Positions 35,886-49,105 of a DNA stretch of 64,000 nucleotides are shown here, one piece after another. Each line of letters begins with the position of its first letter. Position 1 is the stretch's first letter. The notes beneath the pieces were generated by a model. That model saw only the letters and a list, made by a program, of their open reading frames with translations, had not been told where the DNA came from and did not search any database. The position numbers and the translations under genes were made by a program. Origin of the DNA: Branchiostoma floridae (lineage: Eukaryota; Chordata; Leptocardii; Amphioxiformes; Branchiostomatidae); the NCBI RefSeq assembly GCF_000003815.2, contig NC_049984.1:27448631-27512630 (forward strand), read 5' to 3'.

Positions 35886-37127
35886 TCAGTTGACCAAAGA
35901 TGTAGTCGGTTTGTGCAATGAGGTCAGTCCGTGTTGGTGACCGGTGACATTTGTCTGAAGTAAGTCTGTTCTGTAGTTAACACAACGCAATGTCCTAACG
36001 TAATAATGTTCTGAAGTAGTAATGTCCCAGTAACTTGTCATTATCTTTGTATTATCTGTGTCATATAGTCTGTGATAGCTCTGTTTGTGTTTAATATTAT
36101 CTGTGTGAATAATCTGTATACAAGAACAAAGGACCCAGTGATCGAACATTATTTCTGCTTGATTATAGATATTTAAGGACGTTAAAGCAGAACTGGGTGT
36201 CGTTACACTACCTTTGAAAACTATTTCTTTACATTCAAATCTTACACCTTGTACTTCTGCTTCACAAAGAAGGTTCAATGTATTATGCAATTGTGATGAA
36301 ATAGGCAATCTGTGCCTCACATTTGGGGAAATGTCACCGTCAGTACAAACGTTTGTCTTCCCACTGATTAATTGATACTTAGACATGTTATTCTTTTCCC
36401 TTGTTATTACATACAGGTAACTTGTAAAAATGAGTCAAATGAATCAGGTTCCACTGCATTTGTAACTGTCAGTCATTTTCATTTATTCTTTCTTGAATTA
36501 CGCCTTTACAGTATGTTGCTAGTGAAAGTCTGTTTAAGTCTGATGAAAATGGGACCTTAGCTTTACATGAAGCCTACTTTGCCCGTATTTTCTCATCTAA
36601 AGACTTAAGAAATGTGTCTCAATATTCTTAATGTTTCAGGTTTAGGCTATGGCGCTTTGGTTTCCTCGGCTTTTTGTTTCGTCGCCTTCATTTGTACCTT
36701 GGTGTGTTATCTGTTGTTGCGTTGCCAGTTCAAATTTAGTTCGGTTCTATATTAATTGTATATTACTTCATCTAGATCGGTGACACCCTCTCTGTCAGAA
36801 TATAAATTGTCATGGCACCCTTCTTGCTCCACCGCATGTTTTTCTCGATTGAGTCTTTGATATGCTCTATACCAAGAGACTTCATAGACTGCATTAATCT
36901 CAAGGAGAGGTCTGTCATACTTAGTACCCTTGGATTGTTGAAGAGATAATTCCGTATGAATTGGAATACGCAGTATCCAAAGCAGACTCAAATGGATGTT
37001 GCCTTATATCCCCTTCATTGTCACATGGTCCCGTACTTCTAGAGTATGCTCGGTAGCATGATCTGTGGTATTGGCCTTCTGCTGTTATAAGGTCTCTGGG
37101 AGCCAGACTTATCATTCTGAAATCCAT
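35886..37127 (-). CDS. Unrecognised coding-looking ORFs, probably transposon-derived
   Basis: Three minus-strand frames look coding. One at 36921-37127 has LITAEGQYHRSCYRAYSRST, one at 36752-36991 has EINAVYEVSWYRAYQRLNRE, and one at 35886-36386 has DGDISPNVRHRLPISSQLHN. The H-x-x-C-Y and Y-R-A-Y phrases resemble a family of uncharacterised proteins repeated in amphioxus and fish genomes, as far as I recall. The frames do not join cleanly, so I treat the region as decayed. Confidence 0.3.
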
Positions 37128-38016
37128 TTTTGTTTCTGTGGCCTGTCGTATCTTCTTATCGGATGGTGGAACTTGTGGGGTGGCGTAATTAAGCAGAAGA
37201 CAATCAGTCAGACTTCTAGGACATGGGTACTTCTCTGCATAGGTGAATGCATAAAGGTCCTGGCCTAGATTGAATAGATTACAAAGCTTCGTTAGTACAT
37301 AAGGTACAAAGGGCTCTGACCATTCGTCTCGTACAAACTGTATTAGATTATAACTTACATTTAGGATTGAGGTTCACTGGTTTGTCTCCACCTGCGCTGC
37401 CGTACTTAGCCTTACGATTAAACAGAGACGCCAGAACTTCCGTGTGTTTTCTGGCCTTTGTGGTGCTGGGCTTCATGGGCTTCCGGGATTTTTCTGTAGT
37501 GTAATACATAAAAATGGGATTGCTTTAACAAGATGCTGAGATCAGACACTGCATGTCCTCTCCATCTACTATATTATCTAATCTATCTATACTGAGACTA
37601 TACTATAAAGGGTGGTTTTAACAGATACAGAGGTGTGAAACATTAATATGTCATCCTGATAATGATATGCTGGGAGTGTTGTTATTCATGCAAGGTGTAT
37701 GAAAAATTGTTGGCATGGTGCGAAAAGTTGGAACAATATTTTCACACTGACAGAAAGAAAGTGGGGACTTTGGGGACTGTGCCTCTGGCTCAGTGGGGGC
37801 TGGTTCAGCTTTGTTAGTTAGTTGGGTGTGTTGGATGTTCTTAGTTATCAGTTGCTGACGTAAGGAATGGCACTAACAAAGCCAGGTAGGTTTTGAGGTC
37901 GCAGACTTGCACAAAGCAGATGTTTCTGAAAAGTGTATAAAAGTTGTAAGGATTTGTCAAAACAAGCACTATGCCAATTTTACATATATTGAAATATGTT
38001 ACATTTCTCTAGCCTC

Positions 38017-38592
38017 TTATTGCATAAAAAAAAGGGGCGCGGCCACCGCCTGGTCCCCATCGCCCACGGCCTGGCGCACTGCCTGGTCCCCAGCGTCCAC
38101 CTGGTCCGTGTCCACCTGGCCCCCCGCATCCATGTGCACCTGGCACACAGAGTCCCCTTGAATATTCAATAAATACTTAAAGAGTAGAATGAGCGCAAGG
38201 TGTTCTGAGATTGACCACATAAAAAGAAAAATCAGTGAGTAATTTTAACTTACGTGAGTCAGCAAGTGTGTTTGTATCTACATAGCGGGTAGACTGCCGC
38301 CCTTCTACTGAACAAATCAGTATGCGAGTAAGGATATCAGCATCTAAATGTGGAAAACCAAAATTCCAGAACGAAAAAAGGCAGTAAACCGAATTGTCAT
38401 TCAGAAAACATTCTAGTAGTCAACCAATGACACATGACCAGAAAACTGAGAATTGATTGTTTTAGTTCTTACCAGGTGGTGTTGGACTGTGGTGTTTTTC
38501 ATCCTGTCCAGGTTGTTGTAGGATAGATGTTCTGGTGAGGTGATGTGGCTCCTCAAACCAAACATACAACCAGAATGGCTCTCCGCGCTTTG
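38017..38592 (-). CDS. 3' end of an unrecognised spliced gene
   Basis: Three exons join in phase on the minus strand: 38473-38592 (120 nt, with KRGEPFWLYVWFEEPHHL), 38254-38307 (54 nt, EGRQSTRYVDTNTLADS) and 38017-38156 (ending AAPLFFMQ and stop). All borders are GT-AG. The last exon is acidic and repetitive (VDTDQVDAGDQAVRQAVGDG). It is very GC-rich compared with its surroundings. No family recognised. It may be the end of the gene represented by the exons at 39132-41296, but I could not find the joining exon in frame. Confidence 0.45.
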
Positions 38593-39131
38593 CTAAGAAA
38601 TAAAGATCAATAGATATCAATAATATAATATAATATTATGATATGGCAAATGTAGTTAGACACAACGTCATTGTTGTAAATTTGCATATACTTACTGAAG
38701 CCTGCTGGTCGACCTCGCAATCATAAAGATGGACTGGGTTATCAGAGAAACGCGCATATCAGTCAACGTATTTGAGCATGAGCACTGTTTGACATTAGTG
38801 ATTGATCTCCAAACAAACAAGGCGGTGCTTGTGGTAAGAGTAGAAGGCGGAAAAAAGGAGAGAATTATGTGCCTGTTCATTTTATATTACTTTTTTGTTT
38901 TGTTTTGTTATTTTATCAAGCAGCTACCGACGCACTGGAAGCAGCAACCTCACTCCTCACTGTGGAAAGAAATGAAGGAAATTGACAGATTTTACAGTAT
39001 ATGTAAACTGCAGTATTGACTAGATGATGATGATGATTGACCAGCAATGTGACACTTGCAGGGAGTAGAAATGTCTCTTCAATTATTCAACAATTAAACA
39101 TCTTGGCGGAAAAGTGTGATAAAATTCTTAC

Positions 39132-41296
39132 CACATATAGACAGCAATGTCCGCACCAAACAGGTGCCAGGACTCGACAACGAACAAGTCTGATGAAGCG
39201 AACAGGTTGAAGTCAGCAGCCGTTGCGCTACAAGCAAAAGGTTTAAAAAAAAACAAAGAATACTAAAATACCGTAAATGCAGAAACTTTCGCGGTGGTTT
39301 AATGTTCGCGGCTTGGACGGTGGCCGCTTCACCGCGAACTTAAAACCACCGGGAACATTTTCCATGGCAATAAGATACTACATGGTACCGTGTGATGGGG
39401 CTAACACAAACCGAGCAAAATCCGTTTTACCTTGAAATTAAATCCCCAAGAACTTCAATGCATCAACAGTAATAAATGTCTCATCTGAGCAACACCCCTA
39501 ATTAAGAAAAATCAAGGCAAAAAATTCCTAAACAAACTATAGACTCAATTTATCATCACAATTTACTTACGAAGCGTTGAGCTGTGAGGCAAACTCATAG
39601 CTGACCTCCTGGACCTGGCTAAAGCGGTAAATCAGGTCCTTCACGTCCTTGGGATTGTCCACGAAGTTGTGGTGATCAACAAACTGTATGATGTGCATAG
39701 AAAAATAGCATGTGAATTTGTCATTCCCTTGTTCAGTTACAAGCATTTGCCACCAAAAAGATACAAAAATAGAATTTATGCAGCAGTATCAAGATCACAA
39801 AATGGTCACAAGGGCTCCAAATTGCCTATCTAATAAAGGATAAAAATATCCACAGATTAAAGAAAAAGACGACATGCATCTGCACTAGTGAAATGCTTCA
39901 CCTTCTTATGCTGCCTCCTTGATGTTAACAAACCCAATACTAAGTTTTGATTACCAACTATAACATAGAATGTCAGTATAGTAACATGCATGTGACAACT
40001 AGAATGACTGATGATGCATTGTGAAATACAGTATGGACTCAGAAAGCCAAAATCAAGGAAATGTTTCCTCAACGAAAACAAATAAAGGTGGCTTTTGCTC
40101 TGTTCCTTATGAACGATCCAAATTGTTATTTTAATAATAAACGTAATACTGAATTCTGAGTGTTTCTAAAGCTACTGGTATGTAAGGCAGATGCCGTTAC
40201 CGAAACCCCAGTATACATCTATTGTTTGTAACTCAATAATGAACCCTGGCTTAACTTGTTTACATTTGTATACATTGAAGAAAATTTTGATATCGTTCAC
40301 ATGATCGCATGTGTGTTGTTTTTGCATCACTCCTTGTTCTTTATATCTTACAATGTATTTCGAAGTCGGCCGTGAAAATTACAAGTATGCATTTGGGGAG
40401 GGGGGCACATTTGTAACATACACATCCGCGGAGCAGTAGATTCGCGGCACAATGGTCTCCGCAAATACCGCGAAACTAAAAGCACCCCGGAAATCACAGT
40501 ATGGAGAGCAGTGACCAAGCCGACATACTTTTAAAAAAGAGAAGGTGTCCTTCACAGTTTGAGTGGTTCAAAACTACATCTATTTTCGCCATACCTGGGG
40601 CAATTGCTATAAATTGAGGCCCTGTCTGGAATTATGAAGATTGTCCATGTTTGGTTACAGACCTCGTTGGAGATAAAGGTTGTGGCTTTTCCATATTTCC
40701 ACCATATCATAACGTAATGCTTATCAATGGAAAGACAAAGGTACAGGTCAAATTTGGGCCCCTTGTATGAGACCTAGGTACTGTAGCAGACATACTCTTT
40801 TTTGATCTTAAGAACTACATGTGCTATAATCTTGACATTTAGATAGAAGATAGCGGGTAACATAAGGGGAGAATCTTATTTGGATTGAGATCATGTCATG
40901 GTCAGCGCTGTAGTTATATCTGCTTGGATGGACTGTTATGGTTGACAGTGACCTTGAGATAGCATACCACAACTTTGTACCCACCCGTAGCCTCCATGCA
41001 TCCATTTGCTGTGTATAACTTGTTGGCGACGGTCGGATGGTTGTTAATGTCTTCCAGCAGGTCTGTCTGTAACATAATTATTAATGGACATATTTAATTC
41101 TATTGACATTGATATAACAAATGTCATGTAACAATATGGTTATAATTGGATGTATATTTTGTTATACATGCTTAAACATGGTTTTATTTGTGGTTTTTAT
41201 AAAATGATAATCGGTTGCATGTACCATGAGTTTGTTTCCTCGGGCTTTGTGCAGGCTTATTCTTGGAAACTCTTGTCCGTCGTTGGTATCATTTAG
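39132..41296 (-). CDS. Unrecognised spliced gene, internal exons
   Basis: Well-formed minus-strand exons are at 41225-41296 (LNDTNDGQEFPRISLHKARG then NKLM), about 40985-41066 (TDLLEDINNHPTVANKLYTA), 39571-39683 (FVDHHNFVDNPKDVKDLIYR ... QLNAS) and 39132-39227 (TAADFNLFASSDLFVVESWH then LFGADIAVYM). The first pair and the last pair each splice in phase. The step from 40985 to 39683 leaves a one-base mismatch, so either an exon is missed or the gene is decaying. Amino-acid composition is that of a folded globular protein. I do not recognise the family. Confidence 0.5.
39269..39471. mobile_element. MITE family C, copy 2
   Basis: Begins TACCGTAAATGCAGAAACTT then TCGCGGTGG and ends AATGCATCAACAGTA. 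The right half has lost several CG-containing blocks relative to copy 1. It lies in an intron of the unrecognised gene at 39132-41296. A further fragment with CCGCGAAACTAAAAGCACC is at about 40424-40502. Confidence 0.7.
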
Positions 41297-41716
41297 CTGA
41301 AATAAAGCATATGTACTGTAAGATCATTTTGATGGTAATTGGATCAGAAGGTTTTTGCACCCGTTGATATAGTGTTATTTTCGACAGATAGGAGTTTTTA
41401 GCTAAGACCTACCCCCATGTTGATATTTTTATAGTCCTTCCTTCCTCAGCTAGGTAAAAATGTTCAAGAGTGCAAGAAGACACTTCCCTTCCGTTCGGAT
41501 ATTATCTTTGTGTTATACTTTTTCAGGATTTTCGTTTCGAAGCAGATCTGTCTCTCCAAGTAGAAGAGATTTTAAAGGTTGACAATGCTGCACAATACAG
41601 GCTGAATGTTTGTTAATAGACCAAAGCTATGTTATTCTTATGATAAACAAACAACACCTATCATCATTTATAGATTTGCGCCACGAAACTGAGAGCGCCA
41701 CGCCCCCTTATTCTAC

Positions 41717-42985
41717 TCATTGCTTGTGGAGTGTGAACGGATTGACGGAAGCTAAGTTCAGTAGTACATATATTTTGGTCTTTTTATTGGCCCTGAGGTG
41801 GTAATAACTGAGATATAATTGTCTAGAAATAGGTAGAACATGGCAACAAGATCGACAGCACGATTCGAGTAACCAATCCGGAGTAAGGATAGAGCGCCAA
41901 CGAGAGGCAGAGTCCACCTGTCGCCTCTCTCTAGCAAACTGAACTACTTCCAACTCTGATGGTCCTACTGACAACTGTGGGGGTGGAGGTGGACTCCTCA
42001 TAAAACATATTACTTTACACTTGGATACACATTACTTTACAATGTGATGTGCAATTCAATTGATAGCTAAGATGCAGAAAAAAATAATTAGACTGCTGTT
42101 ATCTGTGCAACCCCTTATCAAAGTTACCATCAGATCAATGCAACTGTAATACATTTAACGCATCGGCCGGTTTGCGCCATAGAATAAATTGTAATAACTG
42201 AAGTCAGAGATCATCAATCATCAAGACTAAACCTAAAGTGGATCTTTAGATATCAGAATGATACAGTAACTTACGTTTGTGTAGGTTGCAGACGTAAAAT
42301 TGTTAGCTGATAGCTGGTTTCCTTGATGTTGTCTGGTGCAATTCGTTGACTATGTACGAACATGCTAATCGATTCTGCCTCAGTGCAGTTCTCCAAGTGC
42401 TGTCTCATTTGCCTTTGGTTGAACTGTACTATGAATGGATCGGTTTCCTTTACAGTAACAGGGATTACTCCATCTTGCTCTTCAGTAAAACTGTCAAACA
42501 TTAGTGAGTTGCTGTCGCAGCTCAGCATTTATAGATGGACTTGTTGCTGATCTGCCTGGAGTACCACTGTATCTCGTAACCCATCAATGCATGTGCTTGG
42601 CATTGCAACAATAAGTTCAGCCATTGCTCTAGCTGTATGAGCACTCTGTCCTCTCGTGTCAAACCGATGTTGTTGATCGTAACCCATTTACCATTCTCCT
42701 ACATCTATTCAGTTGTTTCAGCATCCAAGTCTCGATGTGTGTCACTGTTGTCTCCAGCTCTTTCTTTTGCTCCACAGTAGTATCCAGGCTCACATTGACC
42801 TGAAAGGTAGACCTCATCATTTCCGCATGATGGCCAACCAACCCTCCTTGATCCTCCGCCTTCCACTTTCGGCGCTTGGCCAGCCGCCCAATTTGCAACA
42901 GCCATGAGTCGTAGTGGGCACTTCGCCCTGAGTTGGCCAAGAGGGAATCACACTTTGCCTCCATTTTTCTCTCGTCCTTGATCAC
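41717..42985 (-). CDS. Cluster of unrecognised coding-looking ORFs
   Basis: Minus-strand frames with good codon structure occur at 42659-42985 (SAHYDSWLLQIGRLAKRRKW), 42276-42528 (QRQMRQHLENCTEAESISMF, ending at a GTAAGT donor) and 41717-42001 (PPPPPQLSVGPSELEVVQFA). They may be exons of one protein, but intervening stops and frame changes prevent a model. No family recognised. Confidence 0.3.
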
Positions 42986-43607
42986 ATCAACACAGCTTCC
43001 CTTCCGTCAAATCCGCTGTGACCCACTTCCGACACCAGTGTAACAACGGCAACCGTTTATACCCCAGGCCCTAGGCTCCCTCTCGACTGTCTCCGTACTC
43101 TTGTCTCAATGCGAACCTAAAGCGAGGAGTAAATTTCTGTTTGCTTTTCTAAGATTTCTGTAGGGTAATACGTGAAAGGATTGTCGGTAATTTGTAATGT
43201 TTTTATAGTATAATTTCTGCGCACTAAGTTATCCCCTAACTCTATCCATCTTGCTCTCAACTTGTCAAACCAATTTGCATGTATTTTAGAAAACTTGTCC
43301 TACGCTGACATGCCTGGCTCACTGAGATTCAGCGATACGTCCAGCACATGCATTACAGATATAGGAGCCACGTGGCTTCTTGTTTGTTGGGATCAGAGGC
43401 TTATCCAACAACAGGTCTCCTCGGTACTCGAGACCTTCCCTGGCCTTCTGGCATACCTTTTCAAACAAGGGGCATCGAAAATGCTATACTATAGTTTCGT
43501 AATCCCCTTTTAAAGCAGCCACTATAACAACACTAACCTGTAGAATAGAAGAGAGTAATAATTTTCAGGTTTCATTCAACTGATATAGCTGAGTATGCCC
43601 ATTGTCG

Positions 43608-44925
43608 TCAATTCACCGTATTGGTGTGGTGGATCTGTATACGTAGGTCAACAGTAGGTGTGGATGGATCTTGGTGACATTTTGCAGCAACCTGTTTGCT
43701 TTGCCGTAGAATGTGTCCAGTTTGTCCAAATGCCTCTGGGACTTTGCGCCTCAGCTCGACTTGGTTTTTTATTCTCAGTACACAGATATTAACCACCCGT
43801 CCGTCCGCTTCCACCCAAGTCCTTCTAACAGTAATTCATGATAAAATATCAAGACACGGAACTGTAATGTTTCAGCTGCCTTAGAATGCATCCAGTTTGC
43901 TATCTGTTTAACATCGAACTTTGCTAACAGATCTCGCTTGAACCAGGGAAACGACCATACTGCCTGCCTGCCTGATAGTCAAGGACTGGTCGTATTGCTG
44001 AACAAGCTTCAATATGTACTGAGTGGGGTACAAATTCAAATTTTCCTACTTTGACTCTTTTCTTGTCATCCAAAAATGCAACCATGTCATTCTTTTTTGG
44101 TTTACTGTTGCCTCCTCTTCTCTTCTTCTGTGCTACACAGGGCTGCTGACTCTGTTCTCTCTTTTTTCCTTTGTTAGTTACCTATTGAAAAGATACATTT
44201 GAAAAACTATAAGGACAAACTATGGAACCACTGTGGCATTGCTACGTTGAAGTTCGTATCACAGAGAATCAAGATGCAACTTTGCCTTTTTCTATGAATA
44301 AAAGATTATAGGAGGATTTGCTTTACAATTATGATTAAAAAAAAATAAATGACCTATTGGCAAAGAAGGTTCTCTGAACATTTTTGCTTCACAAAAAGTA
44401 TCATCATCATGTCATGTTCATCTGCTATTTAGGTAGAGGATATGAGGTGATTGATTCACTGGGGTACTACAGTGTATTTGAAATATTATGCATAAGATAT
44501 ATAGGATAAATACAGATATAACAGTAATGTAATTACTCACAGGAGGACAGTTGAGCTCCTTGTTTAGCAGCCTCTGCAGTGCTGTCCTCTGCCCTTCATC
44601 TGATGTTGGTGGAACAGGTGGCAAAGGCTGGAGGTTGTGGAGAAACCAGGATGGAGGTGGAGGATTGGTGGTGGATGGCTGTTGGATTATCTAAAAATGT
44701 CTGCCACTGCTGGTAGTTGAGATGGTCCCTCATTTTTTCGATTGATGATCTTAATTTCTTCAGGTCTTCTTCCTCGAAGTGTTGGCTCCACAAAGGATGG
44801 CTGTCCGGTTGGTATCTGCTGCTTGCCATCAACTTCCTTGAATAGTTGGAGATCTGGGTCCGTTGAGGATGGTCGCCACACAGTGTCGGTTGACCACATC
44901 TTGTGCTGGATGTTGACGTGTTCAC
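43608..44925 (-). CDS. Unrecognised coding-looking ORFs
   Basis: 43608-43814 encodes VVNICVLRIKNQVELRRKVP. 44687-44942 begins after a CAG acceptor and encodes HVNIQHKMWSTDTVWRPSST. An overlapping frame at 44596-44925 encodes FEEEDLKKLRSSIEKMRDHL. They look like remains of a transposon-associated gene, but I cannot assign a family. Confidence 0.25.
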
Positions 44926-45059
44926 TCCTATCTTTAGTAAACCTGAAAAAGAGGTAATCTTTTTGTGGGCTTGTTTGTCATCATGGAAATGATGTCATTA
45001 AGAAGCTGAAGTTTAGCATCATTTTTTTAGACTGGGGCAGCCGCTCACTATAAATGCTG

Positions 45060-45435
45060 TTAAGGCCACACCAATTTAATTTCTTGGTTCACGGATTCGC
45101 TCGCTCCGATTTTTTGGGAAAAAAAATAAAAATAAAAATTATCATTCAGCAAATTTTCACCATTAATGAAACCATTCACCAAATTTCTGGTGTAGCAAAT
45201 TGGCCTTTATATCATAAGCTCCTTAAAATCAACAAACAGGTGCTGTTACTGTACAGTAATAGTGGTTTTGTACTTTTTTTAAGCTGAAAACTTTTTATTC
45301 TTTATATTTTGGATTAGCCCTTACCTTTACCCCAACCATTTAACAATTTTTATTTTTATTTTTATTTCGCCCTTTCGCTCCATATTTCTTATGAAAAAAT
45401 CCGTGAACCAAGGAATTAAATTGGTGTGGCCTAAC
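45060..45435. mobile_element. MITE with ~35-bp terminal inverted repeats
   Basis: The left end TTAAGGCCACACCAATTTAA then TTTCTTGGTTCACGGATT pairs with the right end AATCCGTGAACCAAGGAATT then AAATTGGTGTGGCCTAA. The interior has mirrored AT-rich A/T-runs (AAATAAAAATAAAAATT and its complement). About 376 bp, no ORF. Confidence 0.85.
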
Positions 45436-46716
45436 CATTGTTTGCCATTATTTGTCCCAATGAGCTCTCGTGCAAGCACTTGCAATAAACGTGTTATTCT
45501 AGTAATATCCTAATCAACATATCCACGTACATCTCCCTGCCCCACCCTTCATTCAATATTTGATGATAGTTGAGGAAATGAGCACACATTATATGTTCCT
45601 AAAGCCAGACAGAAGTGTAGCCAGTTCATATACCTGTACATATGAGGCTTGGAATGGCCTTCAATCGGGGCCAAATAATCTGCGAAATCTAGTAAGAACA
45701 GGGCATAAAGAAAGGACTCTGTATACTGTATAACTACCATACTGACCCACTAAACCCTGAGCCTCAACAGCAGTGTTGGCTGTTACATGATAAGTTACGG
45801 AACCTTAAGAGTTTGTCTCTCCGATTGCCAACCAGACACTACAGTTGCATGTAACTGTAATTGTTGCAATATTTTCGATTGACATTTTTTTTCTTTGTTT
45901 TATTACGATCTCCATTAGTGTACATTATCATGACACTACTCTTCCTGGAGTCATACATATATAATAAGATATAAATGAAATGCATGAAATGAAAAACAGC
46001 TTAACAACAAATGCGGATAAGTTAGCGTAAAATGATAAGCAGATGAAAGAAATTTCAAACTGGACATTAGGGCTTTAAGTTTTAAGGAGCGCTTTAGTCA
46101 AGAAGGGGGTATTATTTCCCTACAAATGGCAATTCCAAACCTTATAATACAAGTGAAAACTTCAACTTCTATATAAAGAACTCCAGAGGGTTGTTTGCGG
46201 TCATCAAAAAACGCATCTTGCGGATCGACTCCCATCCTCTGGAAAGGGTGAAGAATCTGCCCATGCCATAGAAATCTACTACTGCCTCTTTTCTTGATTC
46301 AAGCGTGTTGTGATCATCAAGGAAACAGCCAAGTGTTGTTCTGCTGGCCAGTGACACTACTGCCTAGGCCGTCTGACTCGGAACCATCGGTGTTGTTGTG
46401 TATCATCTTGTCTGATGTGAACAGCGCATCCATCAGGGCTCAGACTTTCGATGCTCTGTACTTGTCTGAAGGATTGGACTCGAAGGAAGCGACCTGTGCG
46501 ATGACAGGTGCTGGCACTGCCGCCAGGGTGCACCGATCAGAACTGTAATTGTAAGAAATCTAACAACATTCAAGAATCATGTTTTGCACTGGCACTCACA
46601 ACAGGGAAGTAATTTTATGAAATCATCGCATAGCAGCATTTCAGTATCTACTTCTTGTCATGGCTGGACATGTGAACTATGTAACCAGCTTAAGTTTTAT
46701 CAGTCAACTCAAGTTC

Positions 46717-47373
46717 TCATAACATTCTCAGACTGGAAGTCCCGATAGGATGTGGCGTTGGAAGGCTGGAAGCCCAGACTTCTTCTGGTGTTTGAGTTTT
46801 GAATCTTGAGTCAAACGCAATTGCCTCCTCGAAGAAGTTTGTTACTTCTAGATCTTGGTAGCGTGTTTTCAGATCCTCCCAGATCACTCTCTTTATCTTC
46901 TTAGTGAACTCAGTGTCAATTGCATCATGGGTGCACAGGTGGTTTCTCAGCTTGTCCATCATTGGTTGAACTTGGCCAGATGTTGGCTGCGACAACCGCA
47001 GGATATTGTTCAAGAAAGCGAGCAACCATGGCATACGAACTGTTCCAGCGCGTGTTACAGTCAAGCAGCAAACTTTGGCGAGGGCGATCCAGGGCTTCCT
47101 GACCGCGCCCCTCCCGGATTCCTTGGCCACTGCCGCACTTGGCTTGTAGCTGTCGTTATCATCCTTGTCTTGACTTATGGTGCTTGATTTGCCAGCTATC
47201 TCATCGTTGGCCACTGTCGCACTTGGCGTGTAGCTGTCTTTATCATCCTTGTCTTGACTTATGATGAATGATGTGTCAGCTATCTCATCATTGGGTATCT
47301 GGCAAGCAGGGTGTTCTTTGACCTGGTCAATGTTTACTCTTTGCAGTTTTGATGTTTTATTGTTCATCAACAC
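46717..47373 (-). pseudogene. hAT-superfamily (ZBED-like) transposase fragment
   Basis: A 218-residue minus-strand frame ends with a hAT-like region: MMDKLRNHLCTHDAIDTEFT, WEDLKTRYQDLEVT and FDSRFK, equivalent to the LDPRFK motif. A shifted frame at about 46990-47065 gives DCNTRWNSSYAMVARFLEQY, the classic hAT T-R-W-x-S block, so at least one frameshift separates the parts. The N-terminal part has two tandem ~31-residue copies of NDEIA..S..ISQDKDD.DSY.PSA.VA. A degraded transposon gene. Confidence 0.7.
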
Positions 47374-48984
47374 AACTGTCTTCCCCTTGACTTCCTGAAC
47401 CGAAGCTCTTTTGGGGCATCTCTGCGACTTTGACTCTTTATATTTAAGGACTTTGATGCTTCACTCATTTCTCCGACATGTTTTGCACCTTGTGTGCAGC
47501 ACATGTGAATGCGTAAACCGTCTTCTTTCTTGCGTTTTCCTTATTGGACAGGGTATCCCAGTCTGGAATCATGGATTCAAGCTTTTCCTCTTTCATTTTA
47601 AGAACAGTCTTGTAACTTTGGTTTCTATAGCAGCTCTATGCTTCATATGTGTCAGGATTTGACGTACATGTGCAAAACTTGTATCCACCCCAGTCTTCAA
47701 ATCCTCTTGGCGCCTATTTTGTAGTCAGTGTTAGTAATAGAAATGGGTCTCCACATATGTGATGATCATCATTTCCTTAAAATTGAGATAACATCCTACC
47801 TTTTGAATTTGTCCTTTTACAAAGCTTTCGTTGAGGGAACCTAGGAGTCCTTTTCTGTTCTTGACCCCATTAAGACAACAAGGTACCTTGAGACCAGAAT
47901 TCAGGCAACAATCGGTGCAATTTGGTAGATATGGGACTTTCTATATCCCATGGGCATTAACGCTACCGTGTTATCTCCACCGAGGAGCGATTCCAGATCC
48001 ATATACTGCTCATGTCAGTTTACAACTTCGAGAGGTGTTGGCATGGACAGGAAAAAATAATTTAGGTTAAAGTCTGACGGGGATTTTAGTTCAGAGACTT
48101 GAGACCACATATTTAGGAGTACCATTATCAATTAGACAGATGGTGGTTTCAAGTTTGAATACAAGTTATATCCTTGGATGCCCTTAGTTTAAGCTTATGT
48201 ACAACAGAAATACGCTACTTTGCGCATAAAGGTGAACTGGCATTAGATCTTTTTCTTCAACTTACCATCAGGACAAATCATTGATTAATAATAAATTAAT
48301 GATAAACATACAGAATTCAGGTCTGTCGCTCAGGATGTCGAAAACATGGTCGGTCTCCATGAACCCACCCGGGAAGGGAAAATCATGTCCACCATCAGCT
48401 GGAACAGGGACAGATGGCATCATGTCCAAATCAGTTTCGTTACACTCCACACCCTACTCCACATCCCATGCTGACTGGTGGATCGTATGGAGGGCTGTCC
48501 AATCTGCGGAATGGGTGTGCCTGGTTATTCTTCTACACCTGTCTCTTCTGCCATGTTAGCTTGACGTGGACTCTCCGGCGATGAGACCTCACAAGATGAT
48601 GTGGGTCATCCAGGTGAGTGTTCTGGGGATGACTAAACCGATAAACTCAATAGTTGTAGTATTAGAGGGAAGATGTTGAGGGAACAAGGTAACAAAGTGG
48701 TCAGGGTTAAAGTCTCTCAGGATTACGTCCGCAACAAATGGTACACATGTCCTTGACTCGGTGTCAGCATTGAGTACAGCTACGTTACGCCCCAAAATGT
48801 CACGGGTAAAGCGATTCCTGTGCAACCGTCTGATGGATTGGAATGTTAAGGGCAACACCGACAGCAATGATCTGAAAGGTCGCACTCCAGTCCCCATCTT
48901 TCAACGTAGATTTTAGGAACTCCCCTAATAGAATGTAAAACAAAGAGTCGCTCACCACAATAGTCGGGGCAAAGCTTTTGTAGT

Positions 48985-49105
48985 ATTCATAAGTAGTTAA
49001 TGAACGTGATCAAGTTCTTTGACACACTAATTTCCGTGCTCTCGTCTATCATAAGGGAGACTGCTTTGCAGTTCCGGATTTCATGTAGCATGGCCTCATC
49101 TATGA
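48985..49105 (-). pseudogene. DUF4371/hAT-like fragment fused to Gypsy RT
   Basis: Minus strand: IIDEAMLHEIRNCKAVSLMI then DESTEISVSKNLI, matching the I-D-E-S-T-D-I-S-x-x-K/S motif of DUF4371/hAT-related transposases. It continues directly in frame from the Gypsy RNase H-proximal sequence at 49105-49184. Confidence 0.6.

Noticed and set aside
38690-38720. An exon linking 39132-39227 to 38473-38592
   Set aside because: The candidate with a GTAAGT donor at 38696 gives a stop codon in the required frame from every plausible acceptor.
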